From Spirometra erinaceieuropaei (taxonomy: Eukaryota; Platyhelminthes; Cestoda; Diphyllobothriidea; Diphyllobothriidae), in assembly GCA_902702965.1 (NCBI GenBank), contig CACRXP010001008.1, positions 98,870 through 162,869 on the forward strand: a stretch of 64,000 nucleotides of DNA, written 5' to 3'. Both the position numbers and the translations under genes were made by a program. The notes beneath the pieces were generated by a model. The model had not been told where the DNA came from. It saw only the letters and a program-made list of their open reading frames with translations, and ran no database searches. Position 1 is the stretch's first letter; every line of letters begins with the position of its first letter. Of the stretch, positions 35,031 through 46,159 are shown piece by piece.

Positions 35031-35145
35031 TTAGTCAGCGTCATCCAAAAACATGGTCGATTATGAAAGCATGGCTGGGGAATATTAAGGATATATGAGA
35101 TTTATGCTTAATTTGTGTGATTTGTCTTTCCTTTTTCATCTCTAG

Positions 35146-35424
35146 ATGAGCCAATTCCAATGGATTTTATCGTTACGGCCATCGATTCATCCTCCATACT
35201 TTTGACCTGGGGGGCACCAAGAGATACAAGCAAACTGCAAGACGGGTACCGGCTTACACTCTGCAATCACATCTACGTAAATGCATTCAAACTGAGCGGG
35301 AAAAAATACACCATTACTGGCCTGGAGCCCTCCACTACTTACAATTTCGCGGTCCGCGCGATTTGGACAAACAGCACGCCTGTTTATGCTGCCGCCTTTG
35401 CCTCCGTGCGGACCCTGCCGCTGG
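35146..35424 (+). CDS. FN3 domain exon 3
   Basis: A third 279-nt phase 1-1 exon. The acceptor has a strong pyrimidine tract (TTTGTCTTTCCTTTTTCATC) ending CTAG at 35145; the donor is CTGG|GTAATT at 35425. The G of the previous exon plus AT gives an Asp codon at the junction. The domain is complete: Ile18, Trp22, Leu31, Asp33, Tyr35, Thr38, Tyr44, Leu60-Glu-Pro-Ser-Thr64 and Tyr66 align with exon 2. The 3972-base intron before it holds the 0.96-kb repeat and the Penelope element. The open frame runs on to 35519, past the donor, and I do not regard that part as coding. Further FN3 exons to the right were looked for and not found by eye. Confidence 0.85.
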
Positions 35425-35429
35425 GTAAT

Positions 35430-37970
35430 TTGAAATTGACCTACAATTTCTGCCTGGTTTATAAAAATTCTGTAGTGCCCTTCATATCGTCCATTGGCTC
35501 GAGAGCCACGATGGACTAATAGTTGTTCATTGCACGATCAGCGCACTTTCAAAGTTTTTGGCTCATGTTGCAACATGAACATCAGGTCACAGCATTAAGG
35601 ATTTTTGTGTTAAACTTAGTTACCGATAGACCAGCTTCCGTTCGTCGTCACCGACTTGACAACTAACAATTACGGATCACTTACGTTTGCAAGGTTAACC
35701 GTCTCCCTATACAGACATTACAATACGTCCGCTAAATGTCTGCGTACCTGGAAAGAAACACTTCAATCCCTCAAATCGCAAATGCTTCCGAACGTACAAT
35801 ATCTCCTCTGACGATTGAGAGCAGGACTAACTTATACCAAAGCATACTGCCAGAACTATCATTCATAAGTAATTAAGGCGTAAAAACGTTCGTACCTAGT
35901 CATCCTGCTGAATATGTGGAACAGTTTACGCTGTAATCCACGCTAAAACGGCGTATTATGTTCATTTGCTGCGAGACAGCGGATCCTTGTGAGTATATGT
36001 TGTTTTGTCAGGAAGAGGACATGTTTTCTGACTTTGTTCTGCCTAGTGATAACTTGGAGCTTCCAGAACGCTCAACTAAATGATACTGGATGCTCCCTGA
36101 ACTGAGTCCGTCATAAGTGACTGCCAGATCTCCACATGAGTTTCATAATCACAGATCAGGACAATGAGGGTTTGTAAGTCAAATAAGCCATAACTGGTCA
36201 GTACATCGGAATGAAGCAACATATTCATTTAAGGCAAGTTTATGGTTTACGCCAGGGGTCGCTTACTCCGCGGGCAATTTTGTTCAGAAAAAGAATCTGA
36301 TATCCAAGAACTTTGTGGCATCACATTTTTCGATCTTTCATACTGTCACCAATCAAAAGAGCACATTATGCTTACCATTTGATAAAAATAATAATTAAAT
36401 TTAGAGCTCACTTTGAGGCGTTGTCAAAAAGGCATTTTATTGTCGTATTTTTACTGCGATGAATGCCCTAAAGTTTATTGACCAACCTAACGCAACAACC
36501 ACCGAGAGCTCTTTTCATTCCTCTTTTGGCACCTACAAATAAATATCCCCAGTCATTTACTAATAGCACAATTACTCCCCGAAGTAAGTGAACTCGAGCG
36601 TAAACCATACCCTTACAGAACTTAAAGTCACCTAATGCCTTAGACAGTACCACAATGCAGTCAGTTCTAACTTATACCTGACTGGTTTCCCTAGAGATTA
36701 AAAGATCTCAAATTCCACCCTACACGGCTTTTTATGGCTTAAAGTTAGATTACTGTACAGGAGACATATAAAGAATGAAATGTCCCTCTGCAACCTTATT
36801 TTAGGTGTTCCTGAAATGCCGGTGACTTGGGTCAATCGACATGACTAGAAATAAAGGCAGCGAGTGCCATCACTAAGCCCACGAAGTTCACTGTCAGGCA
36901 TTTCAAACATTGTGTCCATCTTACCACCTTAATCAGTTGAACACAATGTCCAGCAGATGTGCTATCTCATGAAATCTCAACCAAAATTTTCCGATGCAAG
37001 GCTGTTTAGAAAATATTATTTAAATAGCGTGGTTATTTTCTGTGTTGCAACATTTGCCTCAGGATTTTTTTAACGAACCTCTATTCGGCCGCCTTCATCA
37101 TCTGTACTGCAAAAATGATCACTTATACGACATACATTGTCTCTATCGATTTTTTATGCCTTTTTATTCTCAAAAATATTTTATAGAGAATAAAGACATC
37201 AGACATTATTTCTTCCATTCATCTGATGGCAAATTGCGTATTCTTCAAATTGCATATTTGATGAAGGAATAACTGCCGGTCTAAAAGACGTTTCTAACTT
37301 GAAGTTTTAAAGGACCATGCATTTGCTGTGCATACTACTGCGCACTAGCACGCTCATTTATGCCGCGCAGAGGACGGGGACAGCGGGCTTAACATGAATT
37401 GCACAATTTAATTAGCGCTATGTGATGTCTTCGTAGAAACGTATAGGCGTGTTTGTTTTTCCGTACAGTGAATGTACAATACTCCTAATTTTGCTACTTA
37501 GATGAATTTGTAATGGGAGATCGGGATAAGAATTATTAGGGAATCGAGAACGCTTACAAGAACACGAATGATACTTTAACCTCGGGTGAAAGTTTGCTGA
37601 ATATGTAATTTTTTTTCAAATGAATGCCTGATAGAAAATTTTGAGCATGTTCTTAATAAATTATGTTCCAATATATTAGGACATCGACGATCATTACAAA
37701 AGTCATACTCCATATTTTGCCATTCTTAACAGTATGCAGCTTATTTAGGCGAAATATGATAACTGTTTAAAATATTGCTACACCGCTCAAATGAACAGTT
37801 TGAATCGACACTACACCTCATAATTTCCGCAAATATTCAGATGTTACATTTAAAAAGTCAGGATGGCAAACACAGGTTTTGGGTGATTCCTCGTCAGAGA
37901 AATACAGTTACATGGAGGAATAAAAATATAAAAATAAGCATTGTGTATAGGTGTTCAAAGGTGACTGCAC
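35430..37970. other. No gene recognised (probable intron or intergenic)
   Basis: AT-rich DNA after FN3 exon 3 with only short frames and no further 279-nt FN3-like unit. Confidence 0.35.
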
Positions 37971-37974
37971 TTTG

Positions 37975-38290
37975 CGTGGATGCAGCGAGCGAACTAGCTA
38001 GACGACGCTTAACTACAGCTATCACGAGAGCATTCCCCGCGGCAAACTTACGCGTATACTTCACAAAATCTCCCCTCCAACGTTTGGGAGGTAAAGACAG
38101 ACTACCATTGGAGTCCACATCAATGCGCATTTACTGTTTCACTTGCCCCTATGGAGCAGGATATACTGGCCGTACATAAGCGGAACTGACTGGACAGAGG
38201 TGGGACCCGATCTAATTCAAGTTTTATTCTCGCACATTTAGTTGATAAGAATCACCGGTTCGATGCCAAGGAAGCATTTCCGATCAACAA
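37975..38290 (+). pseudogene. Penelope fragment: linker and GIY-YIG start
   Basis: The end of the 134-codon frame (37775-38179) gives ELARRRLTTAITRAFPAAN, a VYFTKSPL block, and SMRIYCFTCPYGAGYTGRT. This is the pre-endonuclease linker (R.FP.A...........T) and the C-x2-C/GxxYxGRT start of a GIY-YIG domain as found in flatworm Penelope elements. A TAA follows directly. Beyond it another frame continues with DKNHRFDAKEAF...LLY, the expected C-terminal part (H.vD...AF..L). This is a different Penelope lineage from the element at 33 kb, whose motif is VYCGQTG. Confidence 0.65.
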
Positions 38291-38299
38291 GCTTCTCTA

Positions 38300-39680
38300 T
38301 GGGCCTACGCCAACGGATGCTAGCAACGGCACTTCGCCTCAAAAATAGAGCTTTTCCAGGTTTTACCGTTTGTTTCCCATGCATAAATAATGAACCACGT
38401 GTATAGTTATTTCTCTGCGAACAAGTAATACGAAAATATCTGAACACAAATCCCAACATGACTGTCGATTCGTAGGCGCACGCTGACTTATCGACAAAGA
38501 TAGGGAGTAGGATAAGCAAGACACGAACGGTCTACTCAATAGAGAAAAGTGAATTTGCACAGGGGTCTCTCATCTGACGTGTGGAAGGTGCCAGACAGCA
38601 AAACATAAGAATAAAAGAATAGGAAGTGGGATAAGGTCGAAATGGTTCTGCGAAAACCGAACTAATGAAGCAAAGGACGCAAAAATAAAATTCCACCCCA
38701 AAAAACACCCATTGTTTGTTTTCCTTTTTCTTTCTGCAGAGCAGCCTGAGAAGGTTCAATCCTAGTAAAATAGTTAACTGCCTGAACAAATGATAATCCT
38801 ACATACAAGGTCGTAATGCGAGCAGGCGTAACTGTGTGTCCGTCCATGAGTCATTGTTTAAATTGACGCGATTGATGTATCGTAAGACACAACACCCATA
38901 ATAGACTGTTTGGTCACGACTTGACGTCCGCAAGTATGAACGTTGTCAATTTTATCAAACAATATCGTAGCCTCACAGCGCTAGTGCTTTCGTGAAAAAA
39001 TCAGATTTCAATCCATTTTGCAGTAGGTCTGTGTGTTTATTGAACGTCCTACAATACAATTCAGTAGAAGAACTCATCAGAATTACAGTGCTTAAATTAT
39101 TCCAAAGCACACACGTCTGGGAACCCCGTTGATAGATAGGTCATTCGATTGCACCAGTAACCATTCGCTTAATTTTTCGTGCTATTCTGTTCTCTATTGG
39201 CATACATAGTAATTACCCAGTAACTACACTCATACAGGATAAAAGCATTCTGTGCGCAATATCGCAAAGTTGAACTTTCGTGAGGAATGGCAAATTCGTT
39301 TTTAAATCTTAGTAAAATAACTGCTTAAAACGCACAGCTTTGTTCTCACGGCCACCACACAACAGTTTATGGTACAGTAACAGCTAGAATAACGTGAGCC
39401 TTATTTATTCTTGTTGACTCATCAATTTTTCTTCGAGTTATTTGTCGTAGACCGAGCCTATCAAAACTATAGCTAAACCGTACGATCTGAAACAGTGAAC
39501 AGCTGTATAGATGTTTACTTGGGAATAAGACTATGCAAAGCCTATTTCCGTCGCCTCCCTATCAAGCAGGTAAGACCGTAGTCCGTGTGCAGAGCTGATC
39601 GACGGCTGTATAACGGCAATGTGCTGATTGAAACATTGAAATTTAATGATGCCATGAATAAGTCGTAACAAACCACTTTC
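38300..39680. other. No gene recognised
   Basis: Short overlapping frames only (for example 38532-38789 on the minus strand). No motif or repeat assignment. Confidence 0.4.
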
Positions 39681-39684
39681 TTTT

Positions 39685-40295
39685 TATTTGTAGGTGTCAG
39701 TCAATCTTAATGAAGTTCTAACTCGCACATAGACCAGTCATTTAAGAAGATAGTGGCAAGCTGCATCGGTGTATCTGTTTCTCTTCCCGTCGTTTTCCAT
39801 TTTTTGAATTAATCGACGTCATTTATACTTCCACTACGATTTTCAGAAGTCAAATAACGGAGATGCTCACAAAGTACCATACGATTTATTTGGACCTTTG
39901 TCGCCTGCTTCGTACTTCCTTATTTGCCACATCCATAAACATCTACATTCCTTTGTGCGTTTGGTAAGACCAGAATCTTTTTTTATTTTGTCATTTCAAA
40001 TATCTAAAAATATTTCAAAAATTACAAATTATCTTCCGAACCAAACTTCCTTACAACTTCAAATCCAGTGTTGACGGTCTACAAAATGAAATGAATGTAT
40101 CAGCTCCCTCTAATCTTCGCGCCTCAACGGTTAATCAATAACTTCACCAACACTTTAAATTACTGCTGCAACTGATAAGAATGTCACTGTATGTGTCAAT
40201 ATCTCAAACGCATTGTTTGATCTCACTTTAATTCTCGGTATGTTTCCGTCTACACTTCCCTTAGAAAGCAAAATTATAACCGGTTTTCAGAGTCC
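39685..40295. repeat. Diverged 0.6-kb duplicate, copy 1 (pair with 51.8 kb)
   Basis: Matches 51825-52430 in direct orientation over nearly its full length. It starts at TAGGTGTCAGT, then CTAGCTCGCA/CTAACTCGCA, TTTAAGAAGAT, GGTGTATC, TCGACGTCAT, TTTTCAGAA, CTGCTTC, TTTGTGC.TTTG, CTCAACGGT.AATCAATAA and CAACT.ATAAGAATG.CACTG. Similarity is continuous but low. Stops interrupt all frames in this copy, so it is best read as a non-coding interspersed repeat. Confidence 0.7.
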
Positions 40296-40299
40296 ACAC

Positions 40300-41150
40300 T
40301 ATGAATTTAGGGAAGAAAAATACGTTTTTAAGCAACAAAAATGCAACTGATATAGCAAAGAAAACATCCCCTTATCCTGTGCGGATGCAGTCCAATAAAT
40401 GGGGACCTATGTGATTTTATGTTCTCCGCGGAAGTAGATTGTTTTATTGAGGTGTTTATGAAAGTCGGTCTTTAAGCGCCATGTAGTTGATATTTTTGCG
40501 CTTTTTACCAAACATGCCTCGAGAAAATCAAATATGCCCGAAGGAAACAGCCTTTTGGAGAGTTTGTGAGAATGCGTCATATCCTCACTGAGAATGCAGA
40601 TTAAGGCAAATTGCGGTACGCATAAATAAAATTGCTCATCAAGCATTTCCCGTGAAGTAGTCTAGATTCGGCAAAAACAGGGAGTTTTTTGAATTCAGAA
40701 TTATTGACGTTCTAGATAAAAAAGTAGTCGCAACGAGCTATCGATCAACTTATTTAGTTGTCCAACAGTTCAAACTTGTGGAGTAATCTATCGTCAGAGA
40801 TAAAAGCAGCAACATGGCAGTCTTTACAATGCTCTGGTGGACGACGCCTGATCAGTACATCGATCGACTGAATTCTCATCCGAGTTCCAGATTTCGATCA
40901 ATTCTCTGCTCGTCAGGCTTCAGGTGCAGGAATTATTTTCTTGACCGTGCAGTTTAACTCGTAACAACTGTTAAATGTGTGGGTTTAAACATATAAGCAA
41001 TTGGTTCCAGTAGTCTTTCAACCATATTCTTTCTTCAAAAGACAATTTAGCTAACACAAGTCTGCTTTCGATAAAGAAACTTCAGGTCTGTTTATGTATA
41101 TGGCTATTGAAATAGTGAACTAAAAGATACGGGCAATTAGATACATATGC
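40300..41150. other. No gene recognised
   Basis: Nothing supported; AT-rich with short frames. Confidence 0.4.
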
Positions 41151-41229
41151 TTTAGCTCGGGTTTGGGAATGGAAGGGGTAGAATGAAAGACCAAAATTCC
41201 TGTCGCCGCCAGGGATTAGGTGGGTAATT

Positions 41230-41525
41230 ACACGCGGGTGGCTGGCTTGGTGGCTTTAATCCATGGCAACTGGAGGACCTGTAGGAAGTGCTTCTGTGCG
41301 CATAGGACCAGTTGGCGTTGCCAACAGGCGCTGCCCACGTAGTCTTGGATAGCTTGACGGGACCTTGTAAATCACTGTGACGGCCTGTCTGGCGTCTACA
41401 CGGTTTTCTTTGTCTACCATACGCGCACGGATAGAGCTGATGATGTTCTTTATTTGACCCTTTCCTAAATATGCTGGAAGATATTCTTCTATTCTTTTGA
41501 CAAATTCTGGCTCGTGCTACCAATA
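41230..41525 (-). pseudogene. Unassigned retroelement-like frame
   Basis: A minus-strand frame other than the 128-codon one at 41152-41538 is open for about 95 codons. It reads plausibly as protein: EFVKRIEEYLPAYLGKGQ, then IISSIRARMVDKENRVD, then AVTVIYKVP. It is helix-rich and charged, unlike its surroundings. The last motif resembles the start of a Penelope GIY-YIG domain (V.YK.PC), but the Cys and the GxTG strand are not there. I cannot assign it firmly; it is GC-richer than its flanks and probably mobile DNA. Confidence 0.25.
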
Positions 41526-41539
41526 TATTCTGCCCCACT

Positions 41540-43180
41540 GGAATAGGTGAAGGAATAAATACTCATAGATGTGATCAGAACTAGTAGTTTGTCCTTGCCT
41601 TCTCCGTATAGGATGGGACTAGTAGAGGAAAGTACGCGGAAAACAGCTGGTGAAAAGTTCTACGATAGAGATTGAATTAGGCGTCTTCTTAAAAGTTCAC
41701 TTGGCGCATTCGTTTGAAATGGGACCCTGATTTATGTATAGACCTGGAAATCGATATTTCACCCACATTTTACTCAATGAGACTGTCGCCCTCATGTTTT
41801 TCATATTCAAATATATACAACGTAACCCAGTCCACAGACACACAAGCCTTTGCTTACCCGCAAATGAAGGCCAGATACATAGCAGGCCATGCCTTGCGAA
41901 ACGAGGCCACTTTTGATCGGTCGCTTAGAAAGAAGCACCGTGAAACGCTTTTCAAGTAGTCATCGCATTCCACTGCAGAGGATGGAGTCATCGTTAAGTG
42001 AACAACCGTTTGGGGATAATTTGGTCTTGACGTAAAACGGGGACAGTTCGTTAGCCTAACTGTGGTCATTCCGGTCGTCCACACGCTGCGGATAGTGGGG
42101 CGGCCCTCAGTGTAGGTCAGGTACGAAGTAAGCGGGTGCTCGTGCCTGACGAATAGTCAGTCGCGGACCATCAGCGATAGTGTGGTGGTGTTCGCAGTGA
42201 GACGAAATGAGTCCGAATGTCATTGGTTGCCCAGCCGCTGACCTGTCTCGCACTTTTCCTTCGTTCCTCGTTTTTTTCCGAAGAATATTGCGGATGTGGT
42301 TTGTCTCAGCATATTTATTTCTCATCTCGAAAGGTGAGAAATACATCTTACTACCTCGCTTGAAACGACGTTGTTTTGGCCTACAGAGTATTCCAGTCTT
42401 TCCAACTACGATGGCAATTCCCTCCTAATGGACCCGTGGAAACCGTTGCTGTGCGGAGGGCTTGGCTGCCAGCTATCGCTCATGATGTCTAACTTCTTGC
42501 TTTATTCTCGTCTACCTCTTGAATTTCGTAGTCAACAGTTGCATGAGATGCGTTGCACTACATGTGAATGTTCTATGTTAAACAAATCTTTCTAGTTCTA
42601 TGGGTTGCCCCTTTTACCTCAACATACACATCCGGTTGTAGGAGAACAAGCGAACTAGAGACACCAATATTATGATTTCAGGGAAAACTGTCAGATGCTT
42701 CGGAACGTTCGAACAGAAGGACGTCAAAGTGTTACGGCAAACGAGATAGCTTTAGCTAAAGAGTTCACCCATTTTCAAGATGCAGTGAGACAATTATGAT
42801 AACTTGAGTAGACTTGTTGCAGCAACCTCGGCCGGCGTGCGACTCTGGCTATTACGACTTACAGGCCCCATTTTGAAAAGATCGAGGAAATGGACGTCAG
42901 TTAGGGAGATTGTTTATTCTGTACAGAATAACTGGGAAAAGTGTTTGGAAAGAGTCAGCAGCCGGACGAGGGCACATCCAGCGCCAGGTGAGCGGCGCAC
43001 CACGTGTTTGTCAGGGAATGCGCCAAAGCGTCCTAAGTCAGGACGCGTGTGACTCGGCACTGAATTCGATTGGTCAGTTTGAAAGTCGAGTTAGTAAATG
43101 GCAGACGACCCGCAGTGTGAAGGTGAAGACACTTGTGAGAGGCACAGCGTTGCAACAGGCACTCGGAGTAGGGCTACAAC
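41540..43180. other. No gene recognised
   Basis: Several overlapping frames of 60-80 codons and the start of a 152-codon frame (42910-43368, +), whose 3' part falls in the Penelope-related repeat that starts near 43185. None matches a family I know. Confidence 0.35.
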
Positions 43181-43570
43181 AGACTAACGCCCTAAGGAAT
43201 ACTGTCTTTCTGTGTATGTCGACTGTCTTCAAAAAACTGCAACTACGTTTGCGGCATATGTGCATTTTTCTTTGTCATCTTTCGCTGTCTGATCGGTCAG
43301 TAACTGTGTTCAAGAATGAATTGTTACACATTTTGTTCACTGGTATGTCCTCTTCTCTCGTCTATTGACATACGAGACGCAGTTCTCTGTCAAACGGAAA
43401 TAAGGGACTTTCCTTGATTAACTCCTTTACGAACACGTAGAAGAACTTAAGAATTCCTCCTTTTGGCATCTCTAGTAAGTGTGACTGAGAAGGTATGCAG
43501 TAGCATGGCGACTGCATCCTAAAAGTACAGCAGTCCCCTGTGCCTGAAGCACCCATATCTGCTTTTGCCT

Positions 43571-43604
43571 CCGAGGAGGGGTTCGAGCAGGAATCCGAAA
43601 CGTC
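43571..43604 (+). ncRNA. Hammerhead-ribozyme-like motif (degenerate)
   Basis: CCGAGGA (43571-43577), stem II GGGTTC (43579-43584) pairing with GAATCC (43591-43596) through one G-T wobble with loop GAGCAG, then GAAAC and GTC (43597-43604). Only position 4 of CUGANGA deviates (C for U). The GAAAC and GUC parts are intact and lie just upstream of the Penelope RT on the same strand, where hammerheads are known to occur in these elements. Confidence 0.5.
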
Positions 43605-43799
43605 AAGCGCCTAAGGCTCTTGTCCCTGCGATCGTGTCTCCTTCTTCACAATTGTCGAACTCTCCATATCCTGCGATAGCGAAGTGGCTAACAGAGAATC
43701 TACATAAGATATGGTTATGCAGCCACACCTGACGTACAATACTCTTGGGGTTGTTCATGCTAGACGTCCCGTCACTTTTCTATCAACCAAAATGATGGA

Positions 43800-44235
43800 A
43801 ATAGGAATTTCGGTGAACACACTCAAGAAATCATTACTAAGATGCTCACTAAATGTGCAGTTTCTCTTTGACAGCCAACTCTACAGACAACTACACGGAG
43901 TAGACATTGGCTCACCTCTCAAACCTCTCTTAGCTGATGGCTTTGTAAGCATGTTGGAGAAATTTCAGTTTAGCCGTGTGATCAATAAGCTTAAATATTG
44001 CAGTCGCTACGTCGGTGGTATCTTTTAATTCACCGCCACAGAAACCGACGTAACTGCCCTCCTAAATGCTGCAAATCAGGCACATCCGTCGAGAAAGTTC
44101 ATGTTGGAGATGAAAACGGATGGTCCGCTCCCTTTGGTGGATGTTTTTTAAACAAGAGACCTGACGGTAGCGTCTGAATCGTTTCAATCGCGAAAACGGC
44201 CTTTTTTGGTGCAATCACGAGCGAAATTAGAAAAT
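43800..44235 (+). pseudogene. Penelope RT fragment A (catalytic DD replaced by GG)
   Basis: Translation gives SLLRCSLNVQFLFDSQLYRQ, then GVDIGSPLKPLLADGFVSML (RT motif B, normally GVAMGSPLGPLLAD), then CSRYVGGIF at the motif C position, where an active enzyme has YVDDIF. A further piece in other frames shows LLNAANQAHP, FMLEMKTDG and LNKRPDGSV, the thumb region. Stop and frameshift follow directly after motif C. The GG codons are at 44014-44019. Catalytically dead. Confidence 0.8.
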
Positions 44236-44966
44236 ACGACAACGGAAAACCAAACGAGTCAGCACAAATCACCATTCTGATGATGTAAGTGCATGCGACC
44301 CGGACAGAATACCGTACAATAAATGCGACACTCACAGTGTACAGCCTTTGTTAACTGTTTCCCATCTTTAGCCGAAGGCCTGACAGTTAACTAGGCAACG
44401 GAACTATAGTACACGTATTGCGGTCTTTGATGCACTGCGCAAGACTTTAGCCGTGTTAGAGTTGGAAAATTAGCGCGTAATCAATAAGTGCGTGCGTGTG
44501 TGATGGTAGTCATTTGCAACATAACCGAACGCTGGATATGAGGCAGGAGGCAATGTTAGTGGTGATGTAGGGCCACAAAAAATAAGTGCCCTAAGGAATA
44601 CTGGATTTCCGTGTATGTCGACTATCTTAAAAAAAACTGGAGCTAATTTTCGGCATATGTAAATCTTTGTTTGTCATCTTCCACTGCCTGATCAGTCAGT
44701 CACTGTTCTCGAGAATAAACTGTTGCATATTTTGTCCACTGGTATGTCCTTTACTTTCGACCATTTGCATACGAGACGCAGTCCACTGTCAAAGAGTTTA
44801 AGTGCAATTTCTTGACCAACTTCTTTCGGACGCGTAGAGAACTGATGAATTCCTCTTTTTGACATGTCTAGTGGGTGTGGCTGAGAAGGCATGCAGTAGC
44901 ATGGCGACTGCATTCTATAATTACTGCAGCCCCTTACGCCTGAACCACACGTATCTGTTTTTGCTC

Positions 44967-45000
44967 CTCATGATGGGTTCAAGTAGGAATCCGAAACGTC
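44967..45000 (+). ncRNA. Hammerhead-ribozyme-like motif (degenerate)
   Basis: CTCATGA (44967-44973), stem II GGGTTC (44975-44980) with GAATCC (44987-44992), loop AAGTAG, then GAAAC and GTC (44993-45000). Position 4 is the expected T here, while position 5 is C instead of G. Taken with the other copies, each deviates at a different core base, which suggests an ancestral CTGATGA. Confidence 0.5.
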
Positions 45001-45142
45001 AAACGCATAAGGCTTTTGTCCCAGCGCTCGTGTTTCCTTCTTCACAATTGCCGAACTCCTCATATCCTGCGATAGCGAAGTGGTTAGCAGAGAAACTCGG
45101 TAAAATATGGTTATGCAGCCGTACCTGATGACACAATACTGT

Positions 45143-45245
45143 TGGGGTTAGGGCAATGGTTAAGGCTTAGGGTTAGGGTTAGGGGCTAGTGTAAGGGGTT
45201 AGGGTTAGGGGTTACATTTGGTGGTTATGGCTAGGGTTTAAGGCA
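45143..45245 (+). repeat. Interstitial telomere-like TTAGGG tract
   Basis: About 100 bases of GGTTAGGG, TTAGGGTTAGGG and GGGGTTA units with interruptions, on the plus strand, inside Penelope-derived unit B and absent from unit A. TTAGGG is the flatworm telomere unit. The array is imperfect and internal. Confidence 0.8.
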
Positions 45246-45611
45246 ACTGTTTCTCAACCACTCAAAGTAGAGCCGCGCATTTCCAATGACTTTTCTCCTG
45301 CATGCACTTACTTAACCTGATCGCCTATGCGTTCCGCGACCCACCTGTAAAAATCCCTATTACCACCGCTTCTGTATTATAGGTGGCTGAGGTTCGCCTA
45401 CCCCAGGTGCGGCTAGATAAACATATCTGACCAGACACTCAAACCCCTAGAGCATTAGCCGACACACCGTTGTCATCGAGATACCTGAGAATTCATTGCC
45501 GGCGTCAAAGTTCTTAGCTTAGGCAGCATGTTGTTGTTCGCGCTAGACGTCCAGTCACTTTTTACATATTTTCAGGTCACTTATTAAATTTGTGATTTTC
45601 TATCAATCAAA

Positions 45612-46060
45612 CAGCTGGAAATAGGAATTTCGGTGAACACACTCAAGAAATCATTACTAAGATGCTCACTAAATGTGCAGTTTCTCTTTGACAGCGAACT
45701 CTACAGACAACTACACGGAGTAGACATTGGCTCACCTCTCAAACCTCTCTTAGCTGATGGCTTTGTAAGCATGTTGGAGAAATTTCAATAAAGCCGTGCG
45801 ATCAATAAGCTTAAATGTTACTGTAGCTACATTGGTGATATCTGTGCAATCACCGTCACAGAAACCGACGCAACTTCCTCCTAAATGCTGTAAATCAGAC
45901 ACATCCGTCAACCAACTTCATGTTGAAAATGGCAATGGATGGTTCTCTTCCTTTCTTAGATGTCGTTTTAAACAAGAGACCTGACGGTAGCGCTGGAATA
46001 GTTTCAATCACAAAGAAAGCCATTTTGATGCAATAAGGCGCGGAATTGGAAAATACGAGA
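45612..46060 (+). pseudogene. Penelope RT fragment B (motif C GD)
   Basis: The DNA is nearly identical to fragment A over motif B, with one Q-to-stop-type change before motif C (CAGTTTAGC in A, CAATAAAGC in B, giving TAA). Motif C reads YIGDIC, so the first catalytic Asp is Gly in both copies and the second is still Asp here (45834-45839). The shared Gly implies the loss of activity before the duplication. Thumb pieces LNKRPDGS follow at about 45970. Confidence 0.75.
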
Positions 46061-46159
46061 ACGTTAAACCAAGCGAATCAGCAGAAAGTACCGTTCTGAT
46101 GATGTTAGTGCATGCAACCCCGATAGAATGCGCCAAAATGTATGTGACACAGTGTACAG

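Larger units (their letters stand above)
43185..44350 (+). mobile_element. Penelope-derived repeat unit A
   Basis: Begins with a non-coding part (CCCTAAGGAATACTG...), passes a hammerhead-like motif (43571-43604), a pLTR block with GGCTCTTGTCCCTGCGATCGTGTCTCC and CGATAGCGAAGTGG, and then RT code. Unit B (44585-46150) repeats the same order, with an extra segment of about 380 bases. The two units look like a tandem or local duplication of one internally deleted Penelope-like element. Confidence 0.7.
44585..46150 (+). mobile_element. Penelope-derived repeat unit B
   Basis: The second copy of unit A, in the same orientation. Its 5' part (44585-45155) matches 43185-43745 and its 3' part (45612-46150) matches 43795-44345. 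Between them lies about 380 bases absent from unit A, starting with telomere-like DNA. Flanks of the insertion (CTTGGGGTTGTTCATGCTAGACGTCC in A; GTTGGGGTTAGGG... and GTTGTTCGCGCTAGACGTCC in B) allow the join to be seen. Confidence 0.7.
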
